A stretch of DNA of 64,000 bases from Bolinopsis microptera. Its lineage: Eukaryota > Ctenophora > Tentaculata > Lobata > Bolinopsidae. Location: positions 24,827,799 to 24,891,798 of the forward strand of contig NC_087072.1 of the NCBI RefSeq assembly GCF_026151205.1, written 5' to 3'. The notes under the pieces were generated by a model that was not told the DNA's origin, ran no database searches, and saw only the letters and a list, made by a program, of their open reading frames with translations. The position numbers were made by a program, and so were the translations under genes. Positions 9,060-20,623 of the stretch are shown one piece after another. The first letter of the stretch is position 1, and each line of letters starts with the position of its first letter.

Positions 9060-12000
9060 TTCCAGTTTCGCCTGACCTGTTTACTTTGTTGCAACAAGAT
9101 GCGTTGCCCTTGTTAGCAGAAAACTTGGTGTGAGCCAGATTGAGCTTTTTAAGTTGGCCAACACATCCATGCAGCAGTGGTGTCCAGATCTGATATAACA
9201 CTTCATTAATTAGTAGAAAGAAACCTGTTCTGCAGATTTGTTACAACGTAAAAATAACCCTCCAGACTTTTACTGATACAAGAAATCTATACCCAGCAAT
9301 AATTTAAAGATGGTATCGCACAACAAACCGATTCAAGAGGGATGGTAGTCTCAGCAAGAGATAGTTCCTGTAACATAACAAGATGACACAACACGTCAGA
9401 GAGACAAGCCCACCCCTCGGGCTTGACATTTGTGCACCGGTCTAGGGTAAGTGAGAGCAGAGATGAGGAGCAGGACTGTTTCAACGAGTCAGTTATCATC
9501 TTTAGACCTTGTGGAATGTGTGTGTGTTATTTATAGCTCAGTCAGTTATCATCTTTAGACCTTGTGGAATGTGTGTGTTATTTATAGCTCAGTCAGTTAT
9601 CATCTTTAGACCTTGTGGAATGTGTGTGTTATTTATAGCTCAGTCAGTATCAGTGATTTGTGCTGTGGATTTGGTTATGTCCTCTCAGGACTAACGAAGT
9701 AACGAGCAAACAGCGATCACAGAACCGAGAATTACCAGATGCATCCTCTTGTAATTCATAAAACAGTGTTGTCAATTTTTATACATTATTCACTTGGATT
9801 TCACCTCGTTCAATAAGCAAGCAAAGAAAAATCCCGAAACAATCATCTTAAATGATCATACCCTTATCAGTAAATTTGCTGCCAGCAAGGTTGAGGCGTT
9901 GCAAACCCGACAACTTGTACAAGATATTGCACATAATGGTCGTCTCCTTGTCATCAAGATTGTTCTCCGACAGGTCGAGAGTGGTAATGTTGAGGTCGGG
10001 CGAATTTAACAATTCGAGCGGGTCACTGAAACAATGTACCGAGGTGTTTGAGAGTTCACGGTATGATGTTACATTTCTAAAAATACGAAATTGTAAAATA
10101 AGAAAGACGGGGAACAGAAATGGAGAAATCAAATGGGAAAGAAAGCAGAATTAAGGACTTACCCTAACTGTCCGACACCAGAAAGACACACAGTACTGAT
10201 GGAAGGAGTCGTTTGGCAGGTCGTCAGTATCTTTTGCAGAATTTCACTATTCTGAAACGAAATCGTAACATATTTAGACATCGCTGCATTTTCCGAAATG
10301 TGACTGTAAAAGCAAAGCAAAGCAGATATTAAGGTTATATCAGATACTACTTACCATGCGCTTGTCCTTTGTTCGAATTCCCTTAAACCATCCAGTGTAT
10401 TTGATAGTACTCAGCGTTGCTAGAATTTGGCTGCAATAAATGATATCCAATGGTCAAAACCTATTAAAATTTAAAGGCATACAACAAGTATAACACACGA
10501 TAGTGATAAAATCAGTGGTCAGACACATAAAAGAACACTGAGCATGACCATACACATATCTTACAAGCAAATCACTCACTGCTCGAGACAAATGCATACA
10601 GTCCATAAAAATAGTAGATAAGTAGATGGATACTAGTGTTCACGCAACAAAACACAACCATGTTAGGGCATGCCCTCTATATTATTTTCAAACAATTGCA
10701 TGACAAGGTCAAAGTCTGTATCACAGACCATAAGGCTCCATATCATGGTAGTGTAAATCAGGTCCTATCTGCCTGGAACTGGGTATCTCCTATAGTGGGA
10801 CCATCTTGGTAGTTAGTATTTGGTGCACTCTATCCAATAGACACATCGATTCTGTATTAAAAATCATTGAACATACTTATTTGGCAGATGATCGAAGTCT
10901 TGAAGGTCAAATATCTTTCTCTGCTGAACATAGTAAACCCTTTCAATGGTCTGAAATTGGGAGAATATTTAATCAATCAATATCCAGTAGTGGTCAATAC
11001 AAACACAATATCACAACTACAATAATCAATATGCACATCTAGCAGCTATCCTTATCAGTAATCTGTATCCCTAGATCTCCCTAATCTGTATCCTGTAGAA
11101 GAATGCATCAAGAAAGTAAATAGCACGTGGTAAGTGAACCCACGCGGGACATGTAGCGCGCGCAAAATGCGCGTTGTTAGCGCCAACAAATTCACGTGTG
11201 AAGCGTTAGGATTTCGCGTAGGACGGTTCAAACGTAGTTACCGTGCCATTTTCTAAATAGCAATTCGATTTCACATCCTTGTTTTGTCGGACAGAAAACC
11301 CGAAAGTCAGAAACGACAAATTGATATGTGCTTTACATTACCCAAACAACAGAAGGGTCTGGTCTGATATCGTAGTAATCGCAGAACGCCTCGTACGCAG
11401 GACGAAATGTCTCCAACAAGGTCATGTCTTCTAATGTCTCCAGCCGACGCTCGACTTTAGCGATCAGCTTTTCTTGTCGTGTTTCGGGGATGATTTTGTA
11501 GGTTGTCAAACTCCTGTGCAAGCATTCACATTAAGGTAGCGTAGTGTATATCCGGTATCATACATATTTCTGCTGCATTACAACAAGAATTGCAATAACT
11601 AAAAAAAGAGTACAAAAGTAATACGAGAAGGCGAATACGAAAGAATCTCATGAAAATATTGTTTTAAAGGATTATTTTATTTGATCATGCCGCAAGGTTA
11701 AACACTGAAAACGTGTACATTACATATAATACAAGTTAGGATAAAACATAAATCAGATTGGGTGAAGATCAATGCAAGGATAAAAAAGTGAAGATTGGTC
11801 ATTAGTGGGTAATGAGTAATGACCTCAACGTTTTGGTCAGAAAGAAGAAGGAGAAGATTTTAAAGACGTAACAATTTATTGCAGGGTGATCTGTGGTAAA
11901 ATACCAATAGAAAGAATAATTATCTTCCTCCAAACTATGTTTGAAGAAAAAGGTGACAGAAAGTGAAAAAGAAATGACAAGATTAATAATTTGGCACATG

Positions 12001-13507
12001 TTATGATCTGTACTTATAGAACATTCCAATGGTATAACATGTAAAAATCAAAAGAGCATGCAAGAACGAACAAATACATAGTACATGGAAAGATATGAAA
12101 GTATAACATGTAAAAGCGATAGAAACATGCGACATACCACTTTTTATCGGCAATACTTTCTTCTAGTTTACTGCAACAACAAAACTTGTGAGCACATATA
12201 TTAAAGTAAAAATAGAGTACAATGGAGTAGCGCTATACAATAAGTACAATAGTACAATGTACAATAGTACTGTATATCTATATCCTGCTTATGTATTGTA
12301 CATATACCAAGTAATATACACTTACGTAACAGTTCCTTTCTTGAGTTTTGTCATATTCGACTGTGTCGACATATTATACTCAACACGATCACAATCACAA
12401 GAAAGGTACTCAATAGACAGTATATCGTTAGTAGTATCTGGGGTATCCTCAACTTATTTAATAGCTTAACACTTATCAAAACTCTCCAATCAATAATCAG
12501 GTGTCATCACAGATGTAGAGTGTAGACTGTAGTGGCTAATCAGTGGCTAGAACAGATATTGAGTAATCATAGATTTCAATCTCAGGGACCAGGGTCTATA
12601 TTGTTTTCAAATTTGTCGAGAGACTCCGGCCCCAAACCCAAGTGACAACGGCCCTTTCTGCAATACTGAATCCTTCATTAATATTCCTAGATTCAGTCCT
12701 GTACCCTCAATGTAAAAGTTCTTATGATAGAGCACGAAGCTGTTTTGAGTTGGAAAGGTAAGAAGAATTCCTGGAGTGGACACCGCAGCTATTAATACTC
12801 AAATAAGGCTGTTCTTAATAATTGATATTATAAATGATTAAAAATTTCATAAACGTTTTCAATAAGTTCACAAATTCCGACTATACATTATACAACTGCC
12901 CCTTTGGCCCAAACTTGGTCGATAAGAATTGGATAATTGATGTTTTGGGACAGAATGAGAGTCTCCACTCAGTTTTTTAAACAGATTATTATTGAAAGAA
13001 TTGGGTGAGAAATATTACCTGAGTTCACAAGCAGGGAAGGATATAGAGATAAGAACGAAGAGTTGCACAATAAACCCGTCAATATCAGTACACTCAAGTT
13101 GTATCAGCGTCTTGTCTGTACTCAGTGAAATCTGCATGGTTTTTTGACCAAAATGATGAGTATGTCAGATATTCATAATATGATGTTATTAAAATGTCAG
13201 ATGTTTTGTTGATTGTTGTTATGTTACTTAATGTATTCCTTCTTGACAACAAATCAAGGTTTATCAAGACTAATTTCTCACATCAGCATTTTAGATACGT
13301 CACAATCAGTATCTAAATCTCCGGTTATATTGGGGTTATATTATATGAAGGTGCCAACTCTCGAGATTTATTAATCTAAAATAGTGATTTGGTAGCCACC
13401 AAATCAGATTCTCATCAATCCAATTTCATAAATTGGTCGTTACTTACGGTGCTGTTGGAGCCGCTGGTGAGACTTTTAATGTTCAGGAAGTTCATGTTGT
13501 GTTCCAC
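9060..13507 (-). CDS. Multi-exon leucine-rich-repeat protein gene
   Basis: Exons were read on the minus strand from AG/GT edges and frame. 13448-13507 encodes NMNFLNIKSLTSGSNST. 13019-13131 contains STDKTLIQLECTDIDGF. 11342-11513 is 57 codons with a charged helix (ERRLETLEDMTLLETFRP). 10355-10430 contains QILATLSTIKYTGWFKG. 10163-10251 contains STVCLSGVGQL. 9862-10076 contains ITTLDLSENNLDDKE and LSGLQRLNLAGSKFTDKG. 9293-9475 contains LLSLTLDRCTN and LQELSLAETTIPLES. About 9090-9200 contains QLKKLNLAHTKFSANKG. The phases join for 13448>13019>11342 and for 10355>10163>9862. Between 11342 and 10355, and between 9862 and 9293, they do not, so at least two exons are missed. The repeats are of ribonuclease-inhibitor type, as in NLR or CARMIL-like proteins. 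No NACHT or other N-terminal domain is visible, so the product class is open. Confidence 0.6.
9487..9652. repeat. 51-53-bp intronic tandem repeat, three copies
   Basis: The unit contains GTCAGTTATCATCTTTAGAC and GTGTGTGTTATTTATAGCTC. It starts at 9488, 9541 and 9592 and lies in an intron of the LRR gene. Confidence 0.85.
10431..11341. other. Probable intron of the LRR gene
   Basis: No exon with consistent phase was found, although one must exist to link the flanking exons. A CpG-rich patch (11150-11230, with GCGCGCGCAAAATGCGCG) stands out from the AT-rich background. Confidence 0.35.
11514..13018. other. Long intron of the LRR gene
   Basis: AT-rich, with short GTACAATA-type repeats at 12215-12275. 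The flanking exons join in phase across it. I see no gene or transposon inside. Confidence 0.4.
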
Positions 13508-14476
13508 CTGTTAGTTTAGAAAGTTAATGATAGTTAGTGGGTTTAGAATGCTTTGTATTTAAGTTAGCGGTATCAGAGGGTGGTGGTACTAAAGAGTAAA
13601 GAAGCACACATGCAATATAATAATAAGCTTCAGAGAAATTTTAAAGAGCTTAAAATAAAAGTTATACATTTATTTGTTAGCTAATAATTTGTTAGGGAAT
13701 TAGAGGCACTCTATTAATATAATTTTAATCTCATTTTATTAAGTTATTAGAGGAGACAAAACATGGAAACATTGTGTCGGAGAGATAAGAAGGAATAAAC
13801 TAACTCTTTTAGTCCGTATGTTGTAGAGGATAACCCTATGCCTGCTAATGGCAGCCACACAAGACTCATGTTTACTTCTGTTTATGTAGGAAACCTGTTT
13901 AGCACACAGAACGTCACACTCTACTACCTTCGCTATAAACCCTGGACATTATCTGTTTTAGTAACAATATAAAATCTAGTGAGTTTAAATTTTAGGTCGA
14001 AATGTTATCTGATTCGTAGGAACTATTGGAAGTTTCGCTTTCATTGCATTTTTAGTTAGAATTACAGCTGGTGATTCTGAAGAAAGGCTTTATGCCAAAT
14101 GCAGAACATTCCATAAACCTTCCAGAATATACAATAAAGAGAACACTGAACATGTACGTAATAATACAGTCCTCTTGTACCAAAATGTAACGCTGAGTAG
14201 ATTCCACAGAGCTCTACACAAAGTTGCGTGTAAAGGAACAATTGCCTCCTAAGTTTCTACTTTTCAGTACTAGTCAATGTGGGATTTCACCAGGTATGGT
14301 CTTACAATCTGGCATTACTTTCTACAAACATTCTTATATGCAGGGATGTTATTCTTATACAGAGATGTTATAGGACTACTAGTACTACTACTATGTTATA
14401 GGAGAATGGAGATACCAATACGGGCAACATTAATCATGAAGTCCCCACACAGAACAGAGCAATCAAAACAACATAC
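13508..14476. other. Upstream part of the LRR gene, no exon resolved
   Basis: No stretch combines acceptor, donor and LRR-like frame. Only AT-rich sequence is visible. Confidence 0.3.
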
Positions 14477-14517
14477 CTCTCAGTTCCTCCCCCTCAAGCA
14501 GGGATACATCTGTCATC
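14477..14517 (-). CDS. Candidate short exon upstream of the LRR gene
   Basis: A 41-bp stretch lies between an acceptor (CACTTACAG) and a strong donor (GTATGT), with one frame starting ATG (MTDVSLLEGEELR). It could be the first coding exon of the LRR gene, but nothing beyond the splice signals and frame supports it. Confidence 0.25.
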
Positions 14518-14880
14518 CTGTAAGTGTGTGTAAGTTAGCTTTAAAACTTGGCAGTTACCATCCTCAACGTCACGTGATGCAAGTATCTTACATTTAAATT
14601 ATACTGACTTTTTGTTGACTCTTTTAATGGGAACAAATATTTTTCTGACCTATATCATGTATATGTTAATATCATCAAGTAAAACACAGTAAAAATGGGA
14701 ACTGAATTACTTTAAAACTATTTTAACGGTAAAAATTGAAATACGATGAAACAAAGCTATAAGACGTCATACGATAAAGAAAGCCACAAAAGAAGATAAC
14801 CTACTCTAAGTTAAAACAAGTGACTCAGTTTTTCTGATAACTTTAATCCATACCATTAATCTTACGATATAGGAAAAAAG

Positions 14881-16368
14881 TTAATCGGAGATTTTACCAA
14901 ACTGTACACATCCGACATTCAACCTTTTACCACCCCTGTTCCACTTAGCAAGAGTGTCAGTCCAGTTTGTGTGGAACTGAAGGTGGACGTCATCTTTAGT
15001 TGCTCCATAAAATGTAAATCGCTCTTTTTCTGCCCCGTCTTGTACAGTTTCAAGGGGACATTTCAGAAAATCATCAGTTACAGTAGAAGGAATTGTATTG
15101 TTCCAGCTCCATTCGAGCCCATGACTGCCACTTTGATTTAAGTTAACGGTGTACACTTTACTTGAATTACAAGTACTCCTGCACAAAATTCTAAATTTCA
15201 TGACGATTCCTGTACCGTTATTTACAGTACCGGCATAAACAGTATCTGTGATGTAATGGTTAACGGGTTTCCAAGTGGTTAATAACGGAGCTGATATGGG
15301 TTCAATGTATCCGAGGACTTTGCACTTGTCGTTTAACATGGAGATGTAGTCAGCACCAAGCTTGTACGGTTTCAACGTCTGACACAGTTCAGTCACTGTT
15401 TCTTGCGTTGGTTTATTCTCATTGATCCAAGCTATCATGATCTCTGAGTAGATAAAATGCTGTGAAGGTGTGTCAAATAATCTCTGAACATCTATGATCT
15501 GGTCTTTGTTCATCTTCTTCCAAAGCTTTCCTTGGAGTATGGTATCACTTAGGCAAATTAATCCTTTAAGAAGGGAATGTGAAGTATTGTAAGGGGACTG
15601 AGCTTGTAAAAACATTGAATGAAGCTTTTCCTTATAACATACATAATCTCTGGGTGCGAGACTTGCAACAGAAGTGCAATCGATTCTTGTAATCAAGTTT
15701 CGGAAATGTTTCTCAGAGAATTTCTTAAGTTCGTCAAAATTATTACAAAGCAGTGGAAGTACAATTGAAATATTGTTTTCCGAAATAATATCACAAAGCA
15801 AATCATCAAAATTGCTCATGAAGCCTTTTGTTTCAAGAAAAAATCTCAAGAAATCCAATTGATTAGCTTCAGAGTCGGTGTTGAAAAGATTAATAACAGC
15901 ATTGGGGCCAACCATTTTTAGATAAGTAATAACATGAGAAAATGCATCAGTAGGTAGCTTTATTCCACAAAGTCTCGCAAATTTAGACACACTGTTGCAT
16001 ATTTTGTACATCTCAAGGACATTCTCCTCACTGAAATTGTTCTCAATCCAATCCAGGCACTGCAAGTAAATCTCGTTGATACCAAACTGAACACTGAACT
16101 TCATGAGATCCAGGATATTGTCCATGTTAAGAGCAACCTCAGCTCCGTGAAGAACTAGGAGACAGTCCTGTACGTGAGTGTAGTTGTCTAGGAAGAGTTC
16201 GTTGTCCTTAACAACTAGTTGCAGCAGAATATCACTGTGTTGACATAACACTGCTCCACTGCATTCTATAACTTCACTTTTTGTCACCACTTTAACTGTG
16301 TGGTTTATCTTATTCTCTTTGTTCAGAAAGCGGGTGAAGTCTGTTCTAAAGTTAAGCTTCACGACCAT
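14881..16368 (-). CDS. BTB-domain protein, array copy 1 (type A)
   Basis: 495 residues, intact, starting at an ATG shared by the family (MVVKLNFRTDF). It has the BTB fold at ~22-112, a helical middle section (FSEENVLEMYKICNSVSKF onwards), and a C-terminal domain ending FTFYGATKDDVHLQFHTNW and a short GCVQFGK tail. It is nearly identical to copy 2 on the other side of the foldback element and clearly different from copies 3-8 after the BTB domain. It differs from copy 2 at only a few residues, for example near the N-terminus (FTRFLNKE versus FTHLLKKE) and at the last residues. It is the last gene of the array. Its upstream spacer holds the foldback insertion point. Confidence 0.75.
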   Translation of the reverse strand: MVVKLNFRTDFTRFLNKENKINHTVKVVTKSEVIECSGAVLCQHSDILLQLVVKDNELFLDNYTHVQDCLLVLHGAEVALNMDNILDLMKFSVQFGINEIYLQCLDWIENNFSEENVLEMYKICNSVSKFARLCGIKLPTDAFSHVITYLKMVGPNAVINLFNTDSEANQLDFLRFFLETKGFMSNFDDLLCDIISENNISIVLPLLCNNFDELKKFSEKHFRNLITRIDCTSVASLAPRDYVCYKEKLHSMFLQAQSPYNTSHSLLKGLICLSDTILQGKLWKKMNKDQIIDVQRLFDTPSQHFIYSEIMIAWINENKPTQETVTELCQTLKPYKLGADYISMLNDKCKVLGYIEPISAPLLTTWKPVNHYITDTVYAGTVNNGTGIVMKFRILCRSTCNSSKVYTVNLNQSGSHGLEWSWNNTIPSTVTDDFLKCPLETVQDGAEKERFTFYGATKDDVHLQFHTNWTDTLAKWNRGGKRLNVGCVQFGKISD

Positions 16369-16981
16369 GTCTGCTGAGATAGACTTATTAGGTTATAAAA
16401 TATATAGGATTCTATTAGAGCAAAACGTCGAATTTCGGACCTGTAAACTCCAGATCAAATTTTAAAAATCATCAAAATTTCAGATTTTTGCGAAACATTT
16501 CTAAATTGTTACTGTAAAATTACTGGGGTTCCGGAATAAGATGACTTTTGAAAATCATGCCGGATCTTAAATAAAATTTTAGTGTAACTCTATTTTGATA
16601 AGTGGCGGGCAGCTTTCAACTTTGTTACACTGGCTGCGAAAAGGTCAGCCTCTCGGAGAAGTGTACATATCACGCAACTTTGAACGAGAAACAACCTTAA
16701 CTAGCTTCGTTTACATTCGCAAATTATAATTTTAATGTCACAAGTGCAAAATGGACGAGTATTAAAAATTGAATGAATGCTAATATCATCAGTAAGGACC
16801 AGGCTAAAGAAAAGAAATTTTCATTTATGTAGTCGGAACAGAAATATCAAGGACATTAATTACAAAAACAACAGTGCCGCAACAGTGCCAACGGGATCCG
16901 GATGTATGACCCTTTAGAGTATCAAACAATTTTTCAAAGCTCGTGACAAAGTTTTGTGAATCAATTTAAGTTTGTTTCTAG
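16369..16981. other. Upstream spacer of BTB copy 1
   Basis: Homologous to the spacers upstream of copies 3 and 6 (AATTACTGGGGTTCCGGAAT, GTTTGTTTCTAGATCATC), with some private sequence near 16,780-16,910. It contains the presumed promoter. Confidence 0.6.
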
Positions 16982-16987
16982 ATCATC
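16982..16987. repeat. Left 6-bp target duplication of the foldback
   Basis: ATCATC precedes the element and ATCAGC follows it at 23379-23384. The empty paralogous spacer at ~34,304-34,320 reads CTAGATCATCCAACAG, so the duplicated hexamer can be inferred directly (one mismatch on the right). Confidence 0.65.
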
Positions 16988-17039
16988 AGTAGAAGGGAAT
17001 GTATGAAGGCCCGCCATCAAGTGGCACCCAGCCACTCAC

Positions 17040-17160
17040 AGCACGCCCTCAGGTCACGTGACAGCACGTCACAAAGGTCACGTGACAGATCACATGTCAT
17101 GTAACCACGTGACAAGCTCGTCAATCAAATGTCAAGGTCACGTGACATTTGATTGACCAA
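17040..17160. promoter_or_regulatory. Cluster of CACGTG palindromes near the left terminus
   Basis: Four CACGTG cores, three of them in GTCACGTGAC context, lie within ~120 bp of the left end, with four more inside the adjoining 177-bp repeats. The right arm mirrors them (23206-23326). Subterminal palindrome clusters are typical transposase-binding layouts, and CACGTG is also an E-box. The role is inferred. Confidence 0.45.
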
Positions 17161-17166
17161 TAAGGA

Positions 17167-17620
17167 GTCAGAACGTCATGATGAATAAATTAATAATCCC
17201 GACTAAAGGATCTAAAGTCTGATTAAACGGTTGCCAAGCAGGTTCCTGTCACTTGATTACCGGTCACGTGTTTAGCTTAAGCATCATGTGACATGAATGT
17301 TATTGAACCTCGAGATCACGTGACAGGAGTCACTTGATTACCCGTCAGAACGTCATGATGAATAATTCAATAATCCCGACTAAAGGATCTAAAGTCTGAT
17401 TAAACGGTTGCCAAGCAGGTTCCTGTCACTTGATTACCGGTCACGTGTTTAGCTTAAGCATCATGTGACATGAATGTTATTGAACCTCGAGATCACGTGA
17501 CAGGAGTCACTTGATTACCCGTCAGAACGTCATGATGAATAATTCAATAATCCTGTCTAAAGGATCTAAAGTCAGATTAAACGGTTGCCAAGCAGGTTCC
17601 TGTTATTTGATTACTGGTCA
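17167..17620. repeat. 177-bp tandem repeat, ~2.5 copies (left arm)
   Basis: The unit starts GTCAGAACGTCATGATGAAT at 17167, 17344 and 17521. The mirror copy is at 22746-23199. Confidence 0.9.
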
Positions 17621-17810
17621 AATGATTCTTCACGATTTACCCCGGTCCAGTCACCACTCCAAATAAGCAGAGGGTGACATAACGAAATGTGGTGTAGGGT
17701 TACCATCGCTCGACCTCCTGGAAATTACAAGTCTTATCATCAATTTTCTGACATTTAAGCAATAGCTACAGTATCTGAACCACATTTTCACCCTTTAAGA
17801 TATAACAACT

Positions 17811-17885
17811 GTTAGGTAGCCTAGTGGTTAGAACATCCGTCTTCTGCACAAAAGGTTCAGGGTTCAAAGTCGAGTCTAGGGAGTA
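17811..17885 (+). repeat. tRNA-like segment (SINE head), left arm
   Basis: An A-box-like TAGCCTAGTGGTTAGAACA and a B-box-like GGTTCAGGGTTCAAAGTC lie ~35 bp apart, as in tRNA-derived SINEs. It does not fold as a complete tRNA by eye and has no clear anticodon arm. The mirror copy lies at 22481-22555. Confidence 0.5.
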
Positions 17886-18106
17886 GCTAAGGCTCCATAC
17901 CATTCACTATTATTAACTATTAAATTTGCTTGTTATAAATTTGATAAATTTCGAGAGACAAATAAAACTACCGTTTAATTGATAATTTGTTGTTGTCAAC
18001 ATTATAATCATAAATTGAAATCATCAAGAGTAAGATTGGGTACATAAATCATTGTATAACAGTTGCACGTTAATGGTGTTCTAGTACAGGTAGTTAGTTC
18101 CACCAA

Positions 18107-18796
18107 CTACTTATTCAGATAAAGTTTGAGAATCTTATCGACAATAGTAGTGTTTTCGTTCATCAGTTTGTTTACATCAGATAGACTTGTAGTGGTGATA
18201 ACTGCATCCAATAGAGATCGTTCTTCCAAACTTAAAATATCTGTTAGGTCTTCTCCGCTGTCAATTAAACGCTGCTTCAAGACAACAAACAATTCGGTTT
18301 TCATCATGTATGAGAATAAAATGTCAAAACATTTATTTTGCTCTTTACACAATTTACTTTGTAACAGGACGTCTAGAGATTTAAGTAAACTCGATATCTT
18401 TTTACTGTTTGGTTGTTTGATTGGTACTCCTTTCCGCTTGCCTACGTGTTGCCAGTCAGTATCAGATTCTAACTCTTTAGCACTATATTCTTTGTTGGAC
18501 TCATCATCGCTACTTGTTACACCACTAAATTCATCATCACCACTACCTGGTACATCAGAGTTAGAACCACTTTGCTGAGATTCTTCAGAAACTATTGTAT
18601 CAACATCTGAACATACAGAATCAGGACCCTCCATTTTGACATCAGTCGCATCTGAGTTAGCTTTTGACAGTGGCTGTAGAATTGCAGAACTTTCATCTGA
18701 CTCTCGGTTCTCTCGATGATACCTACTAATGTGTGAGGACAGACTATATTTATTGGCAAAAGACTTGTCACAGAATGAGCAGGTTACAGAATTCAT
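18107..18796 (-). CDS. C2H2 zinc-finger protein of the foldback, left-arm copy
   Basis: 229 residues, no intron. One C2H2 finger lies at the N-terminus (C6, C9, H22, H27). An acidic, Ser-rich low-complexity middle follows (~30-110), then a basic stretch (GKRKGVPIKQPNSKK) and a predicted helical C-terminal half (~135-229). It could bind DNA, perhaps the element's own subterminal palindromes, but that is inference. Its sequence is the same as the copy in the right arm. No family beyond the finger is recognised. Confidence 0.65.
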   Translation of the reverse strand: MNSVTCSFCDKSFANKYSLSSHISRYHRENRESDESSAILQPLSKANSDATDVKMEGPDSVCSDVDTIVSEESQQSGSNSDVPGSGDDEFSGVTSSDDESNKEYSAKELESDTDWQHVGKRKGVPIKQPNSKKISSLLKSLDVLLQSKLCKEQNKCFDILFSYMMKTELFVVLKQRLIDSGEDLTDILSLEERSLLDAVITTTSLSDVNKLMNENTTIVDKILKLYLNK

Positions 18797-18837
18797 AACT
18801 GCAGTACAAACGTTTTATAATGCTATGCAACAACCAT

Positions 18838-19160
18838 TATATAGCAATAATCGCATAAAATCGCAAATAATCGCAAAATAATCGCATATAATCGCATATA
18901 ATAGCATATAATAGCATATAATATCATATAATAGCATATAACAGCATAAAATTGCAAATAATCGCATATAATTGCAAAATAATTGCATAAAATAGCATAT
19001 AATAGCATATAATCGCATATAATCGCATATAATAACATATAATAGCATGTAATAACATTTAATCACATATATAATCACGTATATTATCTCTTAAAATCAC
19101 ATTTTATTATCTATAATTGCATATAATTGCAAATAATCGCATATAGTAGCAGGGAGAATA
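18838..19160. repeat. GCATATAATA-type decamer array (left arm)
   Basis: Degenerate tandem copies of GCATATAATA / GCATATAATC. Open frames across it are repetitive (YAIICYYMLLYAII-like) and not genes. The mirror copy is at 21206-21528. Confidence 0.85.
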
Positions 19161-19499
19161 TGATCCAACTTATACATTCAACATATTAAAGATCTTTTTC
19201 AAAGATTTATTTTCATGCTGATTGCCAAGCATCATCCTGGAGATGAAACTGTAACTCTTGAGTCTACCAAAGACTGCACCCAACATGTAGGAATACTTCC
19301 TAGTGCAGTGGGGACATTAAAGAACCACACCAGACAGGACAAGGAGATCATGGTGAATTCTACGTCAACTAGCCAGACGGAGATCATCTTCGAGATCTAT
19401 CACTTTCTGGATTATCATTCATAACCAGTAGTCAGCGCACCATTGATTTCTGCTTTCAAATGATAACTGCTAATACTCTTGTCGATTTTATTGCACAGA

Positions 19500-19595
19500 A
19501 ACCAGCATTTGACCGGGACCGGGACCGGGAATAGCTCAAAATTGTCAATCCCGGTACCGGGATTCCCGGTACCGGGAATCCCGGTCGATTACTGG
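19500..19595. repeat. GGGACCGGGA / CCCGGTACCGGG repeat patch
   Basis: GC-rich short repeats with palindromic CCCGGTACCGGG units, mirrored at 20771-20866. Confidence 0.7.
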
Positions 19596-19742
19596 TGCAT
19601 GCAACTGGCCAGGTTTAGGTACCAGGTGATTTTTCCTGCAATTTGGTAGTTGTGAAACATCACCTTGGATTTCTGTTGTCACAAAACGTACCTTTTTAGA
19701 CCTTTTCTCAAAGCATATAATAGCATATAATCGCATATAACC

Positions 19743-20623
19743 GCATATAATAGCATATAATAGCATATAATAGCATATAATAGCATATAATCGCATATAA
19801 TCGCATGTAATATCATTCGATCGCATATATAATCCATTGGGTGGGCGAAAATTGTCCCCCGACAATTGACCCCCCCCGATAATTGACCCCTCGACAATTG
19901 ACCCCCCCGACAATGTAACTCAATACAACATCACCTCATACCATACTCCTCACGGTTCTCTTGATCTAGGAAGAATGCACCTTTGTTGTGGTGTGCCGCA
20001 CTCCACATGGACAAATCTCACGATACTCTTGATCTAGGAAGGAGGTACTTTTGTTGTGATGTGCCACACTCCACATGAACAAATCCGCTAAATACTGAAT
20101 AAATGCCGAATACTGAATGAATACTGAATGAAAACTAAATGAATACTGAACAAATCCGCTAAATACTGAATAAATGCCGAATACTGAATGAATACTGAAT
20201 GAAAACTAAATGAATACTGAATGGATACTGAATGAATACTGAATGAATACTGAATGAATACTGAATGAATACTGAATGAATACTGAATGAATACTGAATG
20301 AATACTGAATGAATACTGAATGAATACTGAATGAATACTGAATGAATACTGAATGAATACTGAATGAATACTGAATGAATACTGAATGAATACTGAATGA
20401 ATACTGAATGAATACTGAATGAATACTGAATGAATACTGAATGAATACTGAATGAATACTGAATGAATACTGAATGAATAATGATAATAATCGCAAATAA
20501 TAGCATATAATATCATATAATATCATATAATAGCATATAATGGCATATAATAGCATATAATTGCATATAATTGCATATAATAGCATATAATAATAACATA
20601 CAATCGCGTTCGGTAGATTCAAG
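19743..20623. repeat. Unpaired centre of the foldback
   Basis: From left: a decamer array, a patch of ACAATTGACCCC repeats (19850-19915), a ~115-bp partly duplicated segment (CTCTTGATCTAGGAA twice), an 11-bp minisatellite (20094-20482), and more decamers. The long open frames here come from the 11-bp unit and do not represent genes. Confidence 0.8.
20094..20482. repeat. 11-bp minisatellite (AATACTGAATG)
   Basis: About 30 near-perfect tandem copies. Because 11 is not a multiple of three, each strand has open frames in several phases. It contains the geometric centre of the foldback (20,183). Confidence 0.95.

Noticed and set aside
14277-14597. 106-codon plus-strand frame
   Set aside because: No domain; a better supported minus-strand exon candidate lies inside it.
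17811-17885. Functional tRNA gene
   Set aside because: A- and B-box-like sequences are present, but no complete cloverleaf or anticodon arm could be drawn; treated as a SINE head.
18815-19078. Open frames of the type YAIICYYMLLYAII in the foldback arms
   Set aside because: Direct translation of the GCATATAATA decamer arrays.
19215-19424. 69-codon frame in the foldback arm (mirror at 20,942-21,151)
   Set aside because: Short, no domain, no initiation context; likely chance, although present in both arms.
20088-20622. Three long minus-strand open frames of repeated SVFIQYSFSIH units
   Set aside because: Produced by the 11-bp minisatellite, which leaves several phases open; no gene context.
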